Positions 21,627 to 32,529 of a DNA stretch of 64,000 nt are shown one piece after another. Numbering within the stretch: position 1 is the stretch's first letter; each line of letters opens with the position of its first letter. The notes under the pieces are model-generated. The model was given only the letters and a program-made list of their open reading frames with translations. It did not search any database and was not told the DNA's origin. Source of the DNA: Adiantum capillus-veneris. Lineage: Eukaryota; Streptophyta; Polypodiopsida; Polypodiales; Pteridaceae. Made by a program: the position numbers and the translations under genes. The stretch covers positions 52,387,268-52,451,267 of the forward strand of contig CM043944.1 in NCBI GenBank assembly GCA_014529385.2, given 5' to 3'.

Positions 21627-23108
21627 TGTAATGGAATGGCCTATGAACTTTGAGAATAGCCAAATTAAGAGAATTAGAGTGAGCATTTTTGCGAGATTAC
21701 TTTGAGAACATAGAGCGTGAGCTTAATTGATGGTAGCAACATGAACATAGTACTTAATTAACTTGGCATGAACAATACTTTTTCAAGAGAGAGAGAGAGT
21801 ATTAGAGAACATGACACTAGTTGAGGACCGGATTTACTTGGAGCCGGTCCCCCCTCCAAAAGGCGTTTTTTTATAGATTCTCCCATCAAGAGAGACTTGT
21901 TACAAGACAAGTTTTTTTTTCCTTGTGACCTTGGTGATGCTATGAAGATGGAAATCTTCATGTATCATGAGCATAACATAAACTTTGCAAAAAGCATTAA
22001 CTACCCCAAGCCTCAGTCCCTAGGCCTCAAAGACCTTCGAAGGTGGAGAGAACTAGCGGGGAATGGGGGTAGGGAAGAGGAAGAAGAATCATTCATAGGA
22101 GAAAGAAATAGTTCCTCACTTATCATCACTCTTCTTGCTTAGCATAGCATAATAGCATAGTAATGAAGATGAAGAAGATGGCAAGCTTAAGCATTGAAGC
22201 ATGGCTCTTGGTTGGATTTGCATTCCATAGCTAAGAGTTTTGGTGTAGGCTCTCCACTTCTCAACAAGCTTGGAGAAGGAGATGGAGCTCTTGCACTTTC
22301 CACTCCACACAATGAAATGATGTGTGTGTGTGTGTGTGTGTGTGTGTATGGAAGAGTATACCCCCCTCTCATCCTTGGTCCACCTCTCTCTCTCTCTCTC
22401 TCGTATTATTTAATTATTTCATTTGGACACGTGTCCTCTTTTTCCTCTTTGAGAGAAAGAACTCAATTATTTATTTTTATGTATCTAGATTCTCATTGGA
22501 CCCCTTTAAAACCTATCCGATAGCATTCAAGCACATCATAAGGGCCACATGTGGAGGATCATTTGAGCATGTGTCTTTTATGCTTATTAAGTCATTTGGT
22601 TTGAATTGAATACTTCAAGCACCATTAGTCAATCAAGCATGGAAACATTGATGCCTCTTGAGAGTTTATCTTTGAATTGAACACTTCAAGAACCTTAGTC
22701 ATTTAAGCCTGTAAGAAGCACCTCAAGATTTTGGGAAAGGTTCCCACTAACACTTAGCAAGCCGACAAGCACTTCATGCTTGAGTAGGATTTCCACCTCA
22801 AGGTCAGCCCTAGCTTGCCTAAGATCAAATGACTTTTTAACACTAACTTTTGGAGGTCTTTATGAAGATAACCCTAACGTATTTAAGCTCCATTAGGTAG
22901 CATTGCTCTTTAACAAACCATCTCTCATTTGGACCCCTTTAACCTTGGCTCCATGTTGAGACAGATCCCTAAGAACATGTCTATATCATGTCTATATCAT
23001 AACCCTTGTCTATATCATAACCCTTGTTCCTGTTTATTCTCCCATATTAAATAATCAGTTTAATATGAGAAAATCATTTGGGTTGGTTAGATATTAGATT
23101 TTATGACA
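21627..23108 (-). mobile_element. GYP-1 LTR (about 1482 bp), probably 3' LTR
   Basis: Reads TGTCATAAAATC…CCATTACA on the minus strand. The right-hand GYP-1 5' LTR piece (37773-37913) matches its first 150 bp on the plus strand. A minus-strand TATA box (TATAAAAA) at 21867-21874 and a purine-rich tract right of 23108 support the orientation. It contains a (TG)n run at 22322-22347 and a (CT)n run at 22385-22403. About 140 bp near its U3 end also matches the window's right edge (63538-63660). Confidence 0.75.
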
Positions 23109-23122
23109 TTACCTCTCTCTTG
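23109..23122 (-). promoter_or_regulatory. GYP-1 polypurine tract
   Basis: On the minus strand CAAGAGAGAGGTAA directly precedes the LTR start TGTCAT. Confidence 0.6.
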
Positions 23123-24269
23123 AAATCAAAGTCATCCTCAACTATGAGGTGGAAGAGATAAAGTCTTAGTCATTAGTCTACGTTTCTTAGAGGGTAGAGG
23201 ATCCCTTTTCACCCTGCGACAACATTATAGAATGGATGACTAGTCCATTCAGTGCTTGGGAGACGTAGCTGCCGCAAGCATGTCTGCTCTTTAGTCCATA
23301 TCATACTCCCAAAGTAGAGTGAAAATTTGTTTGGAAGTGATAACAACATACAAGTGCCCACCTAGCCAAGGCGCCCGTTGGGTCAACCAGCCAAAGTTTT
23401 GATGTGGTCACATTATTTTTCCGATGTTTAATACATCAAACCCTGTAAAAGTCTAATGACAATCGTCTATGTCAAGTCTGAGTCAAAGATGTAATTTTTC
23501 CAATGATGTATGTAAAGGTCCATGAGAAGTTGGCCGTCGGCCACTTTAGAAATCCCTAGGTATAAAATACACTAAGGTTAGTGGGAAAAGGGAGATTATT
23601 TTTTGAAGATAAGGGACTATTGCGTTACGCACAGAGAGCTGCCTCTTTGCTCAAACTTGTAATCATCGCTTCTGTGGCTACGGTAATCCAAATTCAGTTT
23701 TGTTTCTTGCATTGTGTTCCTCTTACTCTGCTCTTTTATTCAAGTGTAAGCATTCAAGATTCGGTGAAGGTTTCATACGTATTCGTTTAGGCCTTAAATC
23801 GCCATTTTAAGTGTTTATATGCGTATTTTATATTGTTTTGATCCTAGGAGAGGCTTTAGGGACCTAAAAACGACCCTTTAGGATCATCCGTTTATTACTG
23901 TTTTTGTGTACTGTGGGATGAACGATCGTGATCGTTGTACCTCTCCAGAATGCTGTGACAGTGATAGGATATGTTCCTGATAGTCCCCTGTAGCTTCCCT
24001 TCAAGTTTCATGCGATTCCGATATGATTTGCATGGTGAACGGGCGTGATGACTATAGAGTTGTGTAGAAGGACATAGGCATATTACTTAGCTTTGGTGCG
24101 ATTGATTTGCTTGTAGAGTTAGTACTTGCATCTCTTCGAGTTCACTTCATTAGGATTGACACCCTAGTGAGTTTCCATGCCTCATCCGAGTCGCTTCCTC
24201 TGTATCGATAATCTTATGTTGATGCTTGAGAGCTATGCTATGGACGTTCGTCGCGGCGACCCGCAAACA
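23123..24269 (+). mobile_element. GAG-1 5' LTR, left boundary unresolved
   Basis: Ends CCGCAAACA at 24269, one base before a clear primer-binding site. TATA box TATAAAATAC at 23561-23570. The stretch 23574-23928 recurs in inverted orientation at 30230-30580. The left part of the interval may be GYP-1 tail rather than U3, because I see no TG start. The LTR carries one copy of the palindromic box (ACGATCGTGATCGT, 23922-23935) that recurs in the leader. Confidence 0.65.
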
Positions 24270-24270
24270 T

Positions 24271-24288
24271 TGGTGCCATTGCCGGGGA
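24271..24288 (+). promoter_or_regulatory. GAG-1 primer-binding site
   Basis: TGGTGCCATTGCCGGGGA resembles the Tat/Athila-type site complementary to tRNA-Asp (family form TGGCGCCGTTGCCGGGGA), with two differences. Confidence 0.85.
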
Positions 24289-24639
24289 ATGAATCTTAGG
24301 TGATGAGTGACCAAGTGCGTATTCAGAGTTTTCTTATTGTTCCAAAAGATAATTTCCATTCCATTTACATTTCAGTGAAGCATCTAGACAAGGGTTTAGT
24401 GCTTAGTGGAGTCTAGGGTCGGTGGACTGGCTAGATCTACTCCTGAGAGATATAGGGAGTTGTGAGTGAGGTAGCTTTAAGCATTTTTTCTCTTCAAATT
24501 TCTTTGTATTGATTGAGTACTGATCCATCATCCGTTTTTTAGCTTGCTTGTTTTGTTTGATTCATTTTCTTATGTTCTTTCATTTCTGTACTCAGGAGTA
24601 GGATAAGTAAATCACATTCCAGTCAGATTTGGGGTAAAA
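24289..24639 (+). other. GAG-1 leader, first part
   Basis: Untranslated sequence between the primer-binding site and the repeat array. No open frame or repeat is evident. Confidence 0.55.
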
Positions 24640-26520
24640 GTTAGAGTCGAGAAACCAGAAAACCATAACTTTGGCAAAAAGGCCATAAGACTCTAAAATT
24701 TTGAAAATATGACCAAACAGAGCTGAAATTGATTCAAATCACAAAGTGGTAGCACCAAACACTGGGAAACACTTGTCAGAGGGAGCATACAAAATTTCAT
24801 CAAATTTGGCCCATGTACTACGATCGTGATCGGTGTACCTCAGTGTCAGAATTGTACAAGATTTGACATGTGCCTTCCTGATAAGATTCTAAAGAAGTTT
24901 GTCTAAAGCAACCACACCCAAAAACATCAAAAATCAAGGAAATCAGGCCACTTGGGTAAAACTAGTCTGACAGACCCAGAAACTGTAAAATCTTGACTTT
25001 TGGTGATCCAAATGCAAAAAGACTTGGGGGATAGCCTTAAAACATCAGTGTCTACAAGCATGCCAAATTTGGTCTAATTTGGGCTCAGAACTACGATCGC
25101 GATCGGTGTACCTAAGTTCCAGATTTTGACCAGATTTCATATGTGGGATCCTCAGGTGTATACAAACATAAAATTCTAAAGGACCTAGGGTCAAAAACCA
25201 CAAAAAACAGGTCAAAACCACTGAATACAAATCCAAGTCAAAAACTGCTAAACTGGCATAGAAATTGACTTTCAGTAGACCAAAACACATGAAAACTGGG
25301 AAGTAACCATACAGAGGGATAGCCTATACACAAGACAACCACAGATAGCTTTCAAATCCAAAAACAAACACCAAAATCAAGTCAAACTGACAGATTCAGG
25401 AAAACAGACACTTCAGACCAAGAAACTGTAATTCTTGACTTTTTGGTGTCCAAATACAAAAGTGTCTGGTAGGTAGTCTTAAAATAGCCTAGTGAACAAG
25501 CTGGTGAAGTTTCATCCAATTTGGGCTCCAAACTACGATCGCGATCGGTGTACCTCAATCCCAGATTTTGACCAGACTTTACCCACACATACACCTAGGT
25601 TATATAAGATACCAGGAGTTTTTAAAATTCAAAAAAAAAAAACCAAAATAGCCAAAAATAGCAGAGAGTCAAGAAACCACAGCAACAGACCAAGATCTGG
25701 TAAAAACTTGACTTTTTCTTGTCCAAATTCAAAAAGGTTTGGGAATAGACTAATCATACCCATGTCTATCAACTCCTAAAATTTCATGCAAAAAGGAGCT
25801 GGAACTACGATCGCGATCGGTGTACCCCAGTGACATTTTGGATTGAAAATTTATGAGTAGGTAGCTGAAATCTTGTGCAACATATTTTCCAAAAGGAGCA
25901 AGGTCAAAAAAGCAAAAGAAAGTGGTCACAAGTCCCAGTTACACAATCAGGCCAATAACTGCAAAACCACATGGGATTTGGGTTTTCATTGGTCAAAACA
26001 TCTCCAAATTCAAAAATACAAAGACACTTGGTATCAAGACATCAAGGGCTAGCTACTGTGCAAAAATCTTCCAAATCTGTGACATGGGGTCAACGATCGC
26101 GATCGGTGTACCTCTAGATAGTGGGGGTATCTGACTTCATAAGTTTGTAGACCTACTTGAGTACATCCCAAATCTCAAGTTTGAGTGAAAAATACCCTCT
26201 GGAAGCCAATATACAATCCAAAGTTCCTGTGTCCTTGTCATGAGACTGTTTTGAGTGTTGTTTCAAGTGCAGTTTACCAAAAGTGCTCTAACTTTTGATA
26301 GACAACTCCAAATTGAGTCAGGTATAGCTAGGAAGAAAGTTTTGGTTTTAGAGATGAATTTTACTAGGTTTCCTAAATCCAAACTTTTAGGGTACCCATA
26401 ACCAATTTCCAGAGACCAAAAAAGGTCACAAATTCCTGACTTTTTGGAGACTTGACCAGGGGCAAAAAGGGATTGTGTGCACTAAGCCAAGGTGTTCTTA
26501 TCAAGGACCATCTTGAGAGT
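24640..26520 (+). repeat. Diverged tandem repeats carrying a CpG-rich palindrome
   Basis: Five diverged units of about 272-286 bp (one interval of 442 bp). Each has a conserved box containing ACGATCG(C/T)GATCGGTGTACC at 24820, 25093, 25535, 25807 and 26093. Sequence around the box is shared less well: before it, TTTCATC(C)AATTTGGGCTC in several units; after it, CCAGATTTTGACCAGA in two. The core CGATCGCGATCG is a perfect 12-bp palindrome in four units; the first has T at the centre. A related box occurs in the LTR at 23922. The region lies between the primer-binding site and gag and has no long ORF. Confidence 0.85.
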
Positions 26521-26525
26521 ATTGA

Positions 26526-28199
26526 GTGAGGCTTAAACATGACAACTCATCCATCATTAGGGTTTCCCACTCAACTCAGAGCTATGCCACCTACACAACA
26601 GCCAGAAATACTGCAACACCTATAACAAGAGGGTTGAGACAAGACCATGAGGCTTATCAATCATATCAAGCCAAACCTCAAGGCATGGCTCATGGATATT
26701 TGTCAAGTGATCATGTAGCTCACTCGAAGCCAAACCAATCAACTAAAATGCGGGAGTTTGGAAGAGCAAAAGTGGAAATTGCTGGAGACTTAGAGGAGAA
26801 GCATCCTCTAATCAACAAACCCAACGTGAGGTTCATCAAAACCAATGAAGCCACGAGAGTTCTAACGGATTACACTTATGATGGCCTTTATAGATTACCT
26901 ATTGGGGATCAAAAAAACTTCTATAGATGTTTAAATTCCATCATTGAAGAGTTGACAGACTACAAGAACCTCTATGCCTTCACATACACAGATGATCAGG
27001 GAGTGCAAGTTCTAATGGTAGATAAGTATGGACGAGAGTACAGACTTATCAGCCCAATTGAGCTAGAAAGATATACATACATGGGTACTCAAATCTCTGC
27101 TTACTACTTTCAACCGAGTGTAAGCGTACCAGGGTTTTTTGAGACTGATTTGTAAGAAGCTAACATTGAAACTATGGAATCAAATGGACCTCAAACATCC
27201 AAAATAGCTATTCACGGGAGTCTAGATCCTACCTCATTGAGTGGAACCAAGAGACCACCAATAAGACTTACAAATCCATCAACATTTCCAAAACATGTCT
27301 CAAAGGGGATTCCACCTGGATTTGCTCCAAGACGAGAAGAAGGAACGAGGGATGTCTTTGTGAGAGACCCCAACACGCTAAGATACATGGTTGAACCAGA
27401 ACCAATGAGACCATATCAATTGGCCAAATGTGTCAAGAAGAAGTATGATAGATTAGGGGATCCATACGTACATGCATCCTTGTTCAAACAAGTGTTAAGA
27501 GCCGAACAAGTATTTTATTTTCATACACAGTATGAGGGATTTGGCTTAACCTTGGAAGGGATAGCATTCAATTGGTTCCAACCGTTGGACAAAAATGCCT
27601 TCTCAAATGTTGAACAACTGTTGCAAGTATTTGTTGTGGAGTTCTCTAAAAGGGGAATCAAGCATAACACAGTGTCCCAAATCAATGCATTCAAGCAAAA
27701 AGAAGATGAAAGAGTGAAGGAAGCATCGCTACGCTTCAAACAATATATAGAGAGATGTCCGGAACGCGAGTTACCACAGGATGAAAGATTATCAATTCTC
27801 TTCATAGAGGGTTTGAAAAATGAAACTCTCAAGAAAGATTTGCACTTAAAAGGATGTACTTCCTTTGAACAAGTCACGAGAGAAGCGTTATACCTAGTTG
27901 ACAATTGTAAAGCCTATGGTGAGGAAATTGGTGATACAAAGATCACTCTGGATAATGCTCCTTTAGCATCTAGTGAAACCAACACAAGGCAAGTGGTTAT
28001 GTCTCAATTAATGACCAACTTAGATGAGCTAGTAGCGCAAGTAGCACAACGAATAAAATGGTGTGCCATTGAGCAAAAATGGACCAATCATGAGATGAGT
28101 AAGTGCTACTATAATCAAACCTACACGAGGGGGATACTATTTGGACATCAAATAGAAAAAAAAAATGCCATTACCAAATCATCCATTATTTCAAAATAG
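26526..28199 (+). pseudogene. gag: GAG-1 Gag (capsid part), one stop, frameshift at A10
   Basis: An ATG at 26539 opens a short frame that shifts near 26620 into the long frame used here. That frame contains FYRCLNSIIEEL and RLISPIELERY, passes an in-frame TAA at 27153-27155, then continues with a proline-rich part and a retrotransposon Gag domain (LRAEQVFYFHTQYEG, IAFNWFQPL, SQINAFKQKEDERVKE, RFKQYIERCP). It runs out just after ten consecutive A at 28156-28165, where the +1 frame takes over with the zinc-binding segment. The domain resembles Gag of Tat-type Ty3/gypsy elements. Confidence 0.8.
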
Positions 28200-28959
28200 G
28201 GTTGTATCAAGGGCTTTACAAAGAGCTGAGGTATCACAACCTAGGCTAGGACGAGAACCTATGAGAAAAATCTATTCATTGGATGAGGACACTCTGATGT
28301 TCATAGCCAATCAAGAGCGTAGACCAGAGACCATTTTGGCTAAGCAAGAACAACCATCAATTGTGCCACCAGTGACTCAACAAGATGGACCATGCTACAA
28401 GTGTGGAGGTAATCATTGGGCCAAGAATTGTTCTCGTGTAGAGATAATTGGATATTGTTCGAAGTGTGCCATTACACACGTTGTTCCTAATTGTCCAAAA
28501 CACCCAAAAAAACAGGGAAAAACAACAATGAATGTTGTGGGAGTGGTACCTTCTCCAAGTGGATCAGAGGCAGAACCCTAAATTCCTGTGAAGGTAGTGA
28601 GTAGAGCCCAAGCGAAAGAAAATGCTGAGGACCAAGCTAATGAGGAGAAAGATCAACAACCCAAACAAGGGGAAACAACTAGTGTGTCAGTGAGGACTGG
28701 GAGAAAATCCTGGAAAGCCAAAAGAGATAGAATTAAAGCAAAAACAATTACAAATCAAACTGCACTACAAACAGAATTACAAGAGATAAAGGAGCAGTTA
28801 AAAGAAGAACGGGAAAACAAAACGGTGGTGAGCAATAAGAAACCAAGGAAGGCGTCTTCCGGAGGATCTGTGTTGGTAGACAAATTCCTAGAGCCATTAG
28901 ATGCTGCACTAGAAGCATATGAGGCTAGATTGAAACCCAACCAAACCCTAGAGCAATGA
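28165..28959 (+). pseudogene. gag: GAG-1 Gag zinc-binding region and basic linker
   Basis: Continues Gag in the +1 frame after the A10 run. Two adjacent Cys/His clusters are visible: CYKCGGNHWAKNC and CSKCAITHVVPNC, the second with a three-residue gap before His. A TAA at 28579-28581 interrupts, and the same frame continues (VVSRAQAKENAED) as a Lys/Glu-rich, coiled-coil-like linker (about 28760-28830) to a stop at 28957-28959. The protease ORF follows in the next frame. Confidence 0.75.
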
Positions 28960-29038
28960 GGGATGAAATATCCTCATGCTGAGGTAGAGACTGAAAGGTT
29001 GAAAATGTGTAAGGAATTGGTAAAAACTGCACAGGGCA

Positions 29039-30178
29039 ATGATGGAGCCTGAAGCACCAATTCCACCTCTAGAAACAAAACAAAAAAGTGTTGGATTTGA
29101 AATGGTTGTTGAAACATTAACTCAAAGAAACATTGAGCTAGAATCACAAAAGGATGTGCAAGCAAAGACTGCAGCACAAGAAACCAACAACCTAGAAATT
29201 CAACTAGATGATCAAGTAGTGGCCAACACCACTAACGATGCAAGGTCTAGATCACAATTTATGGTACCTATCCCAGAGATAGATGAGCCATGGCCAAATG
29301 AATTGTGGGAAGCTATTAGAAGTGCAAAAGATGGAAGTGTGACTTTCCAATCTGCACCCATAACTGAGGTCAATACAGGGCATGAAGTCTATCAGGGAGA
29401 CATTCAATCTCTAAATAGATATGCAGGGACGGAAGTTTCAATTGAAAGCAAACCAGAGTCCTTGAAGACCTTACCCTCATACATAGGAGAACATGAGGCA
29501 GACTCAGAGACTAGAGTGGTGCCATCTCAGAGCAAAGCCATATCCAAGATGATGGATACAAAGAGTATGCAAGAGTTGATGTCAGCTCCAATACAGTGCA
29601 CCATTACTCTATCTGAACTGCTTAAGATTAGACCACATGTATGGGATGAAGTAGGAAACAATTTGGGGAAGATGGGATTAAAGATACCTCTTCAAGATCT
29701 ACCCTCAAATGAACAATCAAACAAAACTCAACAAGAAAGTGCAAACACTAAACCTGTGCCAATAAACAAGGTGGGGGAATATTGCGAAGGAGAAGGACAC
29801 ACCACCTTACCTGTGGAACACAAAGGAGTTAAAACAGTGGCTATACTTAATAGTGGGGCTGGAGTAGCCATAGCCACAAAAGACATTTGGAAAAAATGGG
29901 GTAGACCAGCGCTTAGGAAAACTAGAATGAAGCTGCAACTTGCAGATGGATACAGGGAAAAACCTCTGGGTATCCTAGAGCAAATTTTTGTGACTTCTTG
30001 TGGAATTGAATATGAACATACATTTGCAATAGTAGATTTTGGAAAAGGGAACAATTTTGATATCATTTTAGGAAGACCTTTCATGCGTCAACTTAAGATG
30101 GTTCAAGATTGGGGCTATGACAATATCTACTTGAGACATAAAATAGATCACCACAAAAATAAGCATAAAAGACCATAG
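29039..30178 (+). CDS. GAG-1 linker and aspartic-protease domain with altered active site
   Basis: 379 codons from ATG 29039. The first 240 residues are a Gln/Glu-rich linker that includes TLSELLKIRPHVWDEV, a block found before the protease in Tat-type elements. The protease fold follows: VAILNSGAGVAIAT, in which the catalytic D-S-G is N-S-G, then FDIILGRPFMRQL and a YLRHK end. A frameshift near 30170 moves the continuing sequence (DHSYRDVNRTPLEE) to another frame, which is cut by the inverted LTR fragment at 30230. With Asn in place of Asp the protease should be inactive. Confidence 0.8.
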   Translation: MMEPEAPIPPLETKQKSVGFEMVVETLTQRNIELESQKDVQAKTAAQETNNLEIQLDDQVVANTTNDARSRSQFMVPIPEIDEPWPNELWEAIRSAKDGSVTFQSAPITEVNTGHEVYQGDIQSLNRYAGTEVSIESKPESLKTLPSYIGEHEADSETRVVPSQSKAISKMMDTKSMQELMSAPIQCTITLSELLKIRPHVWDEVGNNLGKMGLKIPLQDLPSNEQSNKTQQESANTKPVPINKVGEYCEGEGHTTLPVEHKGVKTVAILNSGAGVAIATKDIWKKWGRPALRKTRMKLQLADGYREKPLGILEQIFVTSCGIEYEHTFAIVDFGKGNNFDIILGRPFMRQLKMVQDWGYDNIYLRHKIDHHKNKHKRP

Positions 30179-30229
30179 CTATAGAGATGTGAATAGAACT
30201 CCTTTAGAAGAAATTTACTCTACTATAGT

Positions 30230-30580
30230 CGATCGTTTGTCCCACAGTACGCAAAAATAGTAAACGGATGATCCTAAAGGGTCGTTTTTGGGTCCCTAAA
30301 GCCTCTCCTAGGGTCAAAACAACATAAAATATGCATATAAACACTCAAAACAGCGATTTAAGGCCTAAACGGATGCGTTTGAAACCTTCACCGAATCTTG
30401 AATGCTTACACTTGAATGAAAGAGCAGAGTAAGAGGAACACAATGCAAGAAACAAAACTGAATTTGGATTACCGTAGCCACAGAAGCGATGATTACAAGT
30501 TGGAGCAATGAGGTAGCTCTCTGTGCGTAACGCAGTAGTCACTTATCTTCAAAAAATAATCTCCCTTTCCCACTAACCTT
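30230..30580 (-). repeat. Inverted partial copy of the GAG-1 LTR
   Basis: Reverse complement of 23574-23928, roughly 93% identical by eye with a few small indels. One end lies about 13 bp downstream of the start of the LTR TATA box; the other ends inside the palindromic box, at CGATCG. It splits the coding sequence between the protease and the downstream ORF. I see no clear target duplication. Confidence 0.92.
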
Positions 30581-31794
30581 GGATGTGTGTGTAAATGAGC
30601 TAACTCCAACCAAGTTTTGTAATGAAGAAGGCTACGAACTAGTTTCATGTTTTATGTTGAAAGTATTGAAGGAAGCTAATGAAGTTTGTGAGTGTGAAAG
30701 CAGAAAAAGTGAGACAGATAGCTACATCCTGGAGCATGAGGCAAAATTGAAAACGAAGGAAGAAGAGCAACCACAAGAATATTTCATTATTGACATACCT
30801 GAAGAAACAACAAAAGCTGTTTCAAAGAAGCTGACTCCAGAAAAAGTGCAAATGAAAGTAGATGAAGGAGAAAAGCTTCCAAGTTCAACGGCAAATCTTC
30901 AACAAACGCAAGATCAAAAGAAGAACAGGGATAAGGAAGATGATGGACTATCTCCTACGATGATCAAATTCAATTTATGCGGAAAAATAGGGCTCAAGGT
31001 TACATGTTCGGCCGCAATAGATCCAGAAGCAACAAAGAATCTAATGACTTATGGAATGTGGATCATGATGGGAAAGCCACCAATCAATGAGCTAGAAGAA
31101 ACAGTTTACACAAGTTCAAAAATGCCGATTCCTAGCTTTGGATTGGCAGAAGCTGTACTCAAATTGAGTACCGGGGAGTATAAAGCTACTTTCCACATAA
31201 TCAACTCCCATCATATCAAAGAGAGTCTGGTCCTGGTAGAAAGCTGGAGGAACATCTTCTTTCGACAACAATCAAAAGCTTCAACAACAACAACAACGGT
31301 AAGACTCCATGAAGCTTCTCAAATACATGCAGAGAAGAAATCGCCAACCATCGCGGAAAAAGGTAAAGCAAAGGTAAACATTGAAGTATATCAATCTCGC
31401 CCTTTACCTTCAATGAGCTTCCATCAAATTTCCCACGAAGCCTCTACATCAAGAGCCACACCATCAACAATGCAATGGAAACCAAAGCAAAAAGTCTATC
31501 AACCAAAGTTTCCATCACAAAAAAGCATCCAGAAAAAGCTGAAGAATGTTGAGCAAGTGTTGGTATCCAAAGAGCACATCCAAGTCAAAGACCCAATTTG
31601 AATACATGAAACACGGGTTCAACCACAACAACAAACGGTGATAGGGTGGGTAGCATCAAATGAGTCAATCATTGCTCAAGGCTATTTCAAAGGAAACATT
31701 AATGTTTGGGCCAAAAAGCCTAAAGTAACAACCTGGATGTACTCACCTCAAAAAAAAAAATTCTACAATGAGCGAGCCAAACTATCAACGAAAT
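30579..31794 (+). pseudogene. GAG-1 downstream ORF, N-terminal part
   Basis: Open from 30579 to a TGA at 31599-31601, after which the same frame continues to TAG near 31795. It is rich in Lys, Glu and Gln, with a possible degenerate protease-like patch (GLKVTCSAAIDPEATKN) and a weak match to LGRP-type ends (ESLVLVESWRNIFF). The last part carries the first copy of the repeated motif (GWVASNESIIAQGYFKGN, then VWAKK). No RT, RNase H or integrase signature appears. I do not recognise a family. Confidence 0.5.
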
Positions 31795-31797
31795 AGA

Positions 31798-32529
31798 AAC
31801 AACTCAAGCAAGAGAAAGAACAACAAAAAAGGGCAGAAGAAAAGACCTTCCAAGACAGCAACACAACAAGTATGGGTACCAAAGTCAAACTTCAACGAAG
31901 CTACCCAAGACAAACAAGTGAAGCAATAGATGATCCCAGTCAAGCTACTCAAAGCAGAAGGATTTTATGAAGGTAACACTCAAATATGGTTACCAAAATT
32001 TGTAGCTCACTCTGGAACAACCATAAAAAACCGTGCAGCACAAGCTTCTACCCCAAAGCAAGCAAAGACAACCAACATCCGACAAAAGCCAATTGCAACC
32101 AAGGCTGTTGCAATGTACATATGGATACCTTGTCATCAATTACAAAAGCAAGGATTTTACAACGGAAATCATCAGGTTTGGATACCAAAGCCTAATGTCC
32201 ATCAAATTATAGAAGAAGATAAAATGCCAAAGACGGTCACACAAGGACCAAAAACAAGATGGGTTCCAAAATTGCTTGTGGAAACTCAATCACAGAGAAA
32301 CCACACATCTCGACAATCGCTTCTCATGGAAATTAATGCAAAGGCTACATCAAGCCCTATCAGAGCTGGAGGACTTGTTTTACAAAGAAGTATCAACATA
32401 CAACAAGCAAGTCAAGAGGAGCCAAAATATGCCAACCTACTCGACAAAATGGTGGCATTCAAAGACCAACACAATGATAGAGGCCTTGATCTCAATAACT
32501 TATGGCATTGGGTTTCAGGCCATGAATAG
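31798..32529 (+). pseudogene. GAG-1 downstream ORF, C-terminal part with repeated Trp/Gly motif
   Basis: A frame shifted relative to the preceding segment, interrupted by TAG at 31927-31929 and ending at TAG 32527-32529. It holds QVWVPKSNFN, then GFYEGNTQIWLPK, then YIWIPCHQLQKQGFYNGN and QVWIPKPNVH, then TRWVPKLLVE. These are copies of one motif: W-[IV]-P…GFY-x-GN-x-Q-[VI]-W-[ILV]-P-K. The TAG sits where the aligned copies have Trp, so it is probably a TGG-to-TAG change. It ends LLDKMVAFKDQ…LNNLWHWVSGHE. The function is unknown. Confidence 0.5.

Noticed and set aside
22194-22609. Overlapping ORFs encoding CVCVCV and SLSLS runs
   Set aside because: Translations of (TG)n and (CT)n microsatellites inside the GYP-1 LTR.
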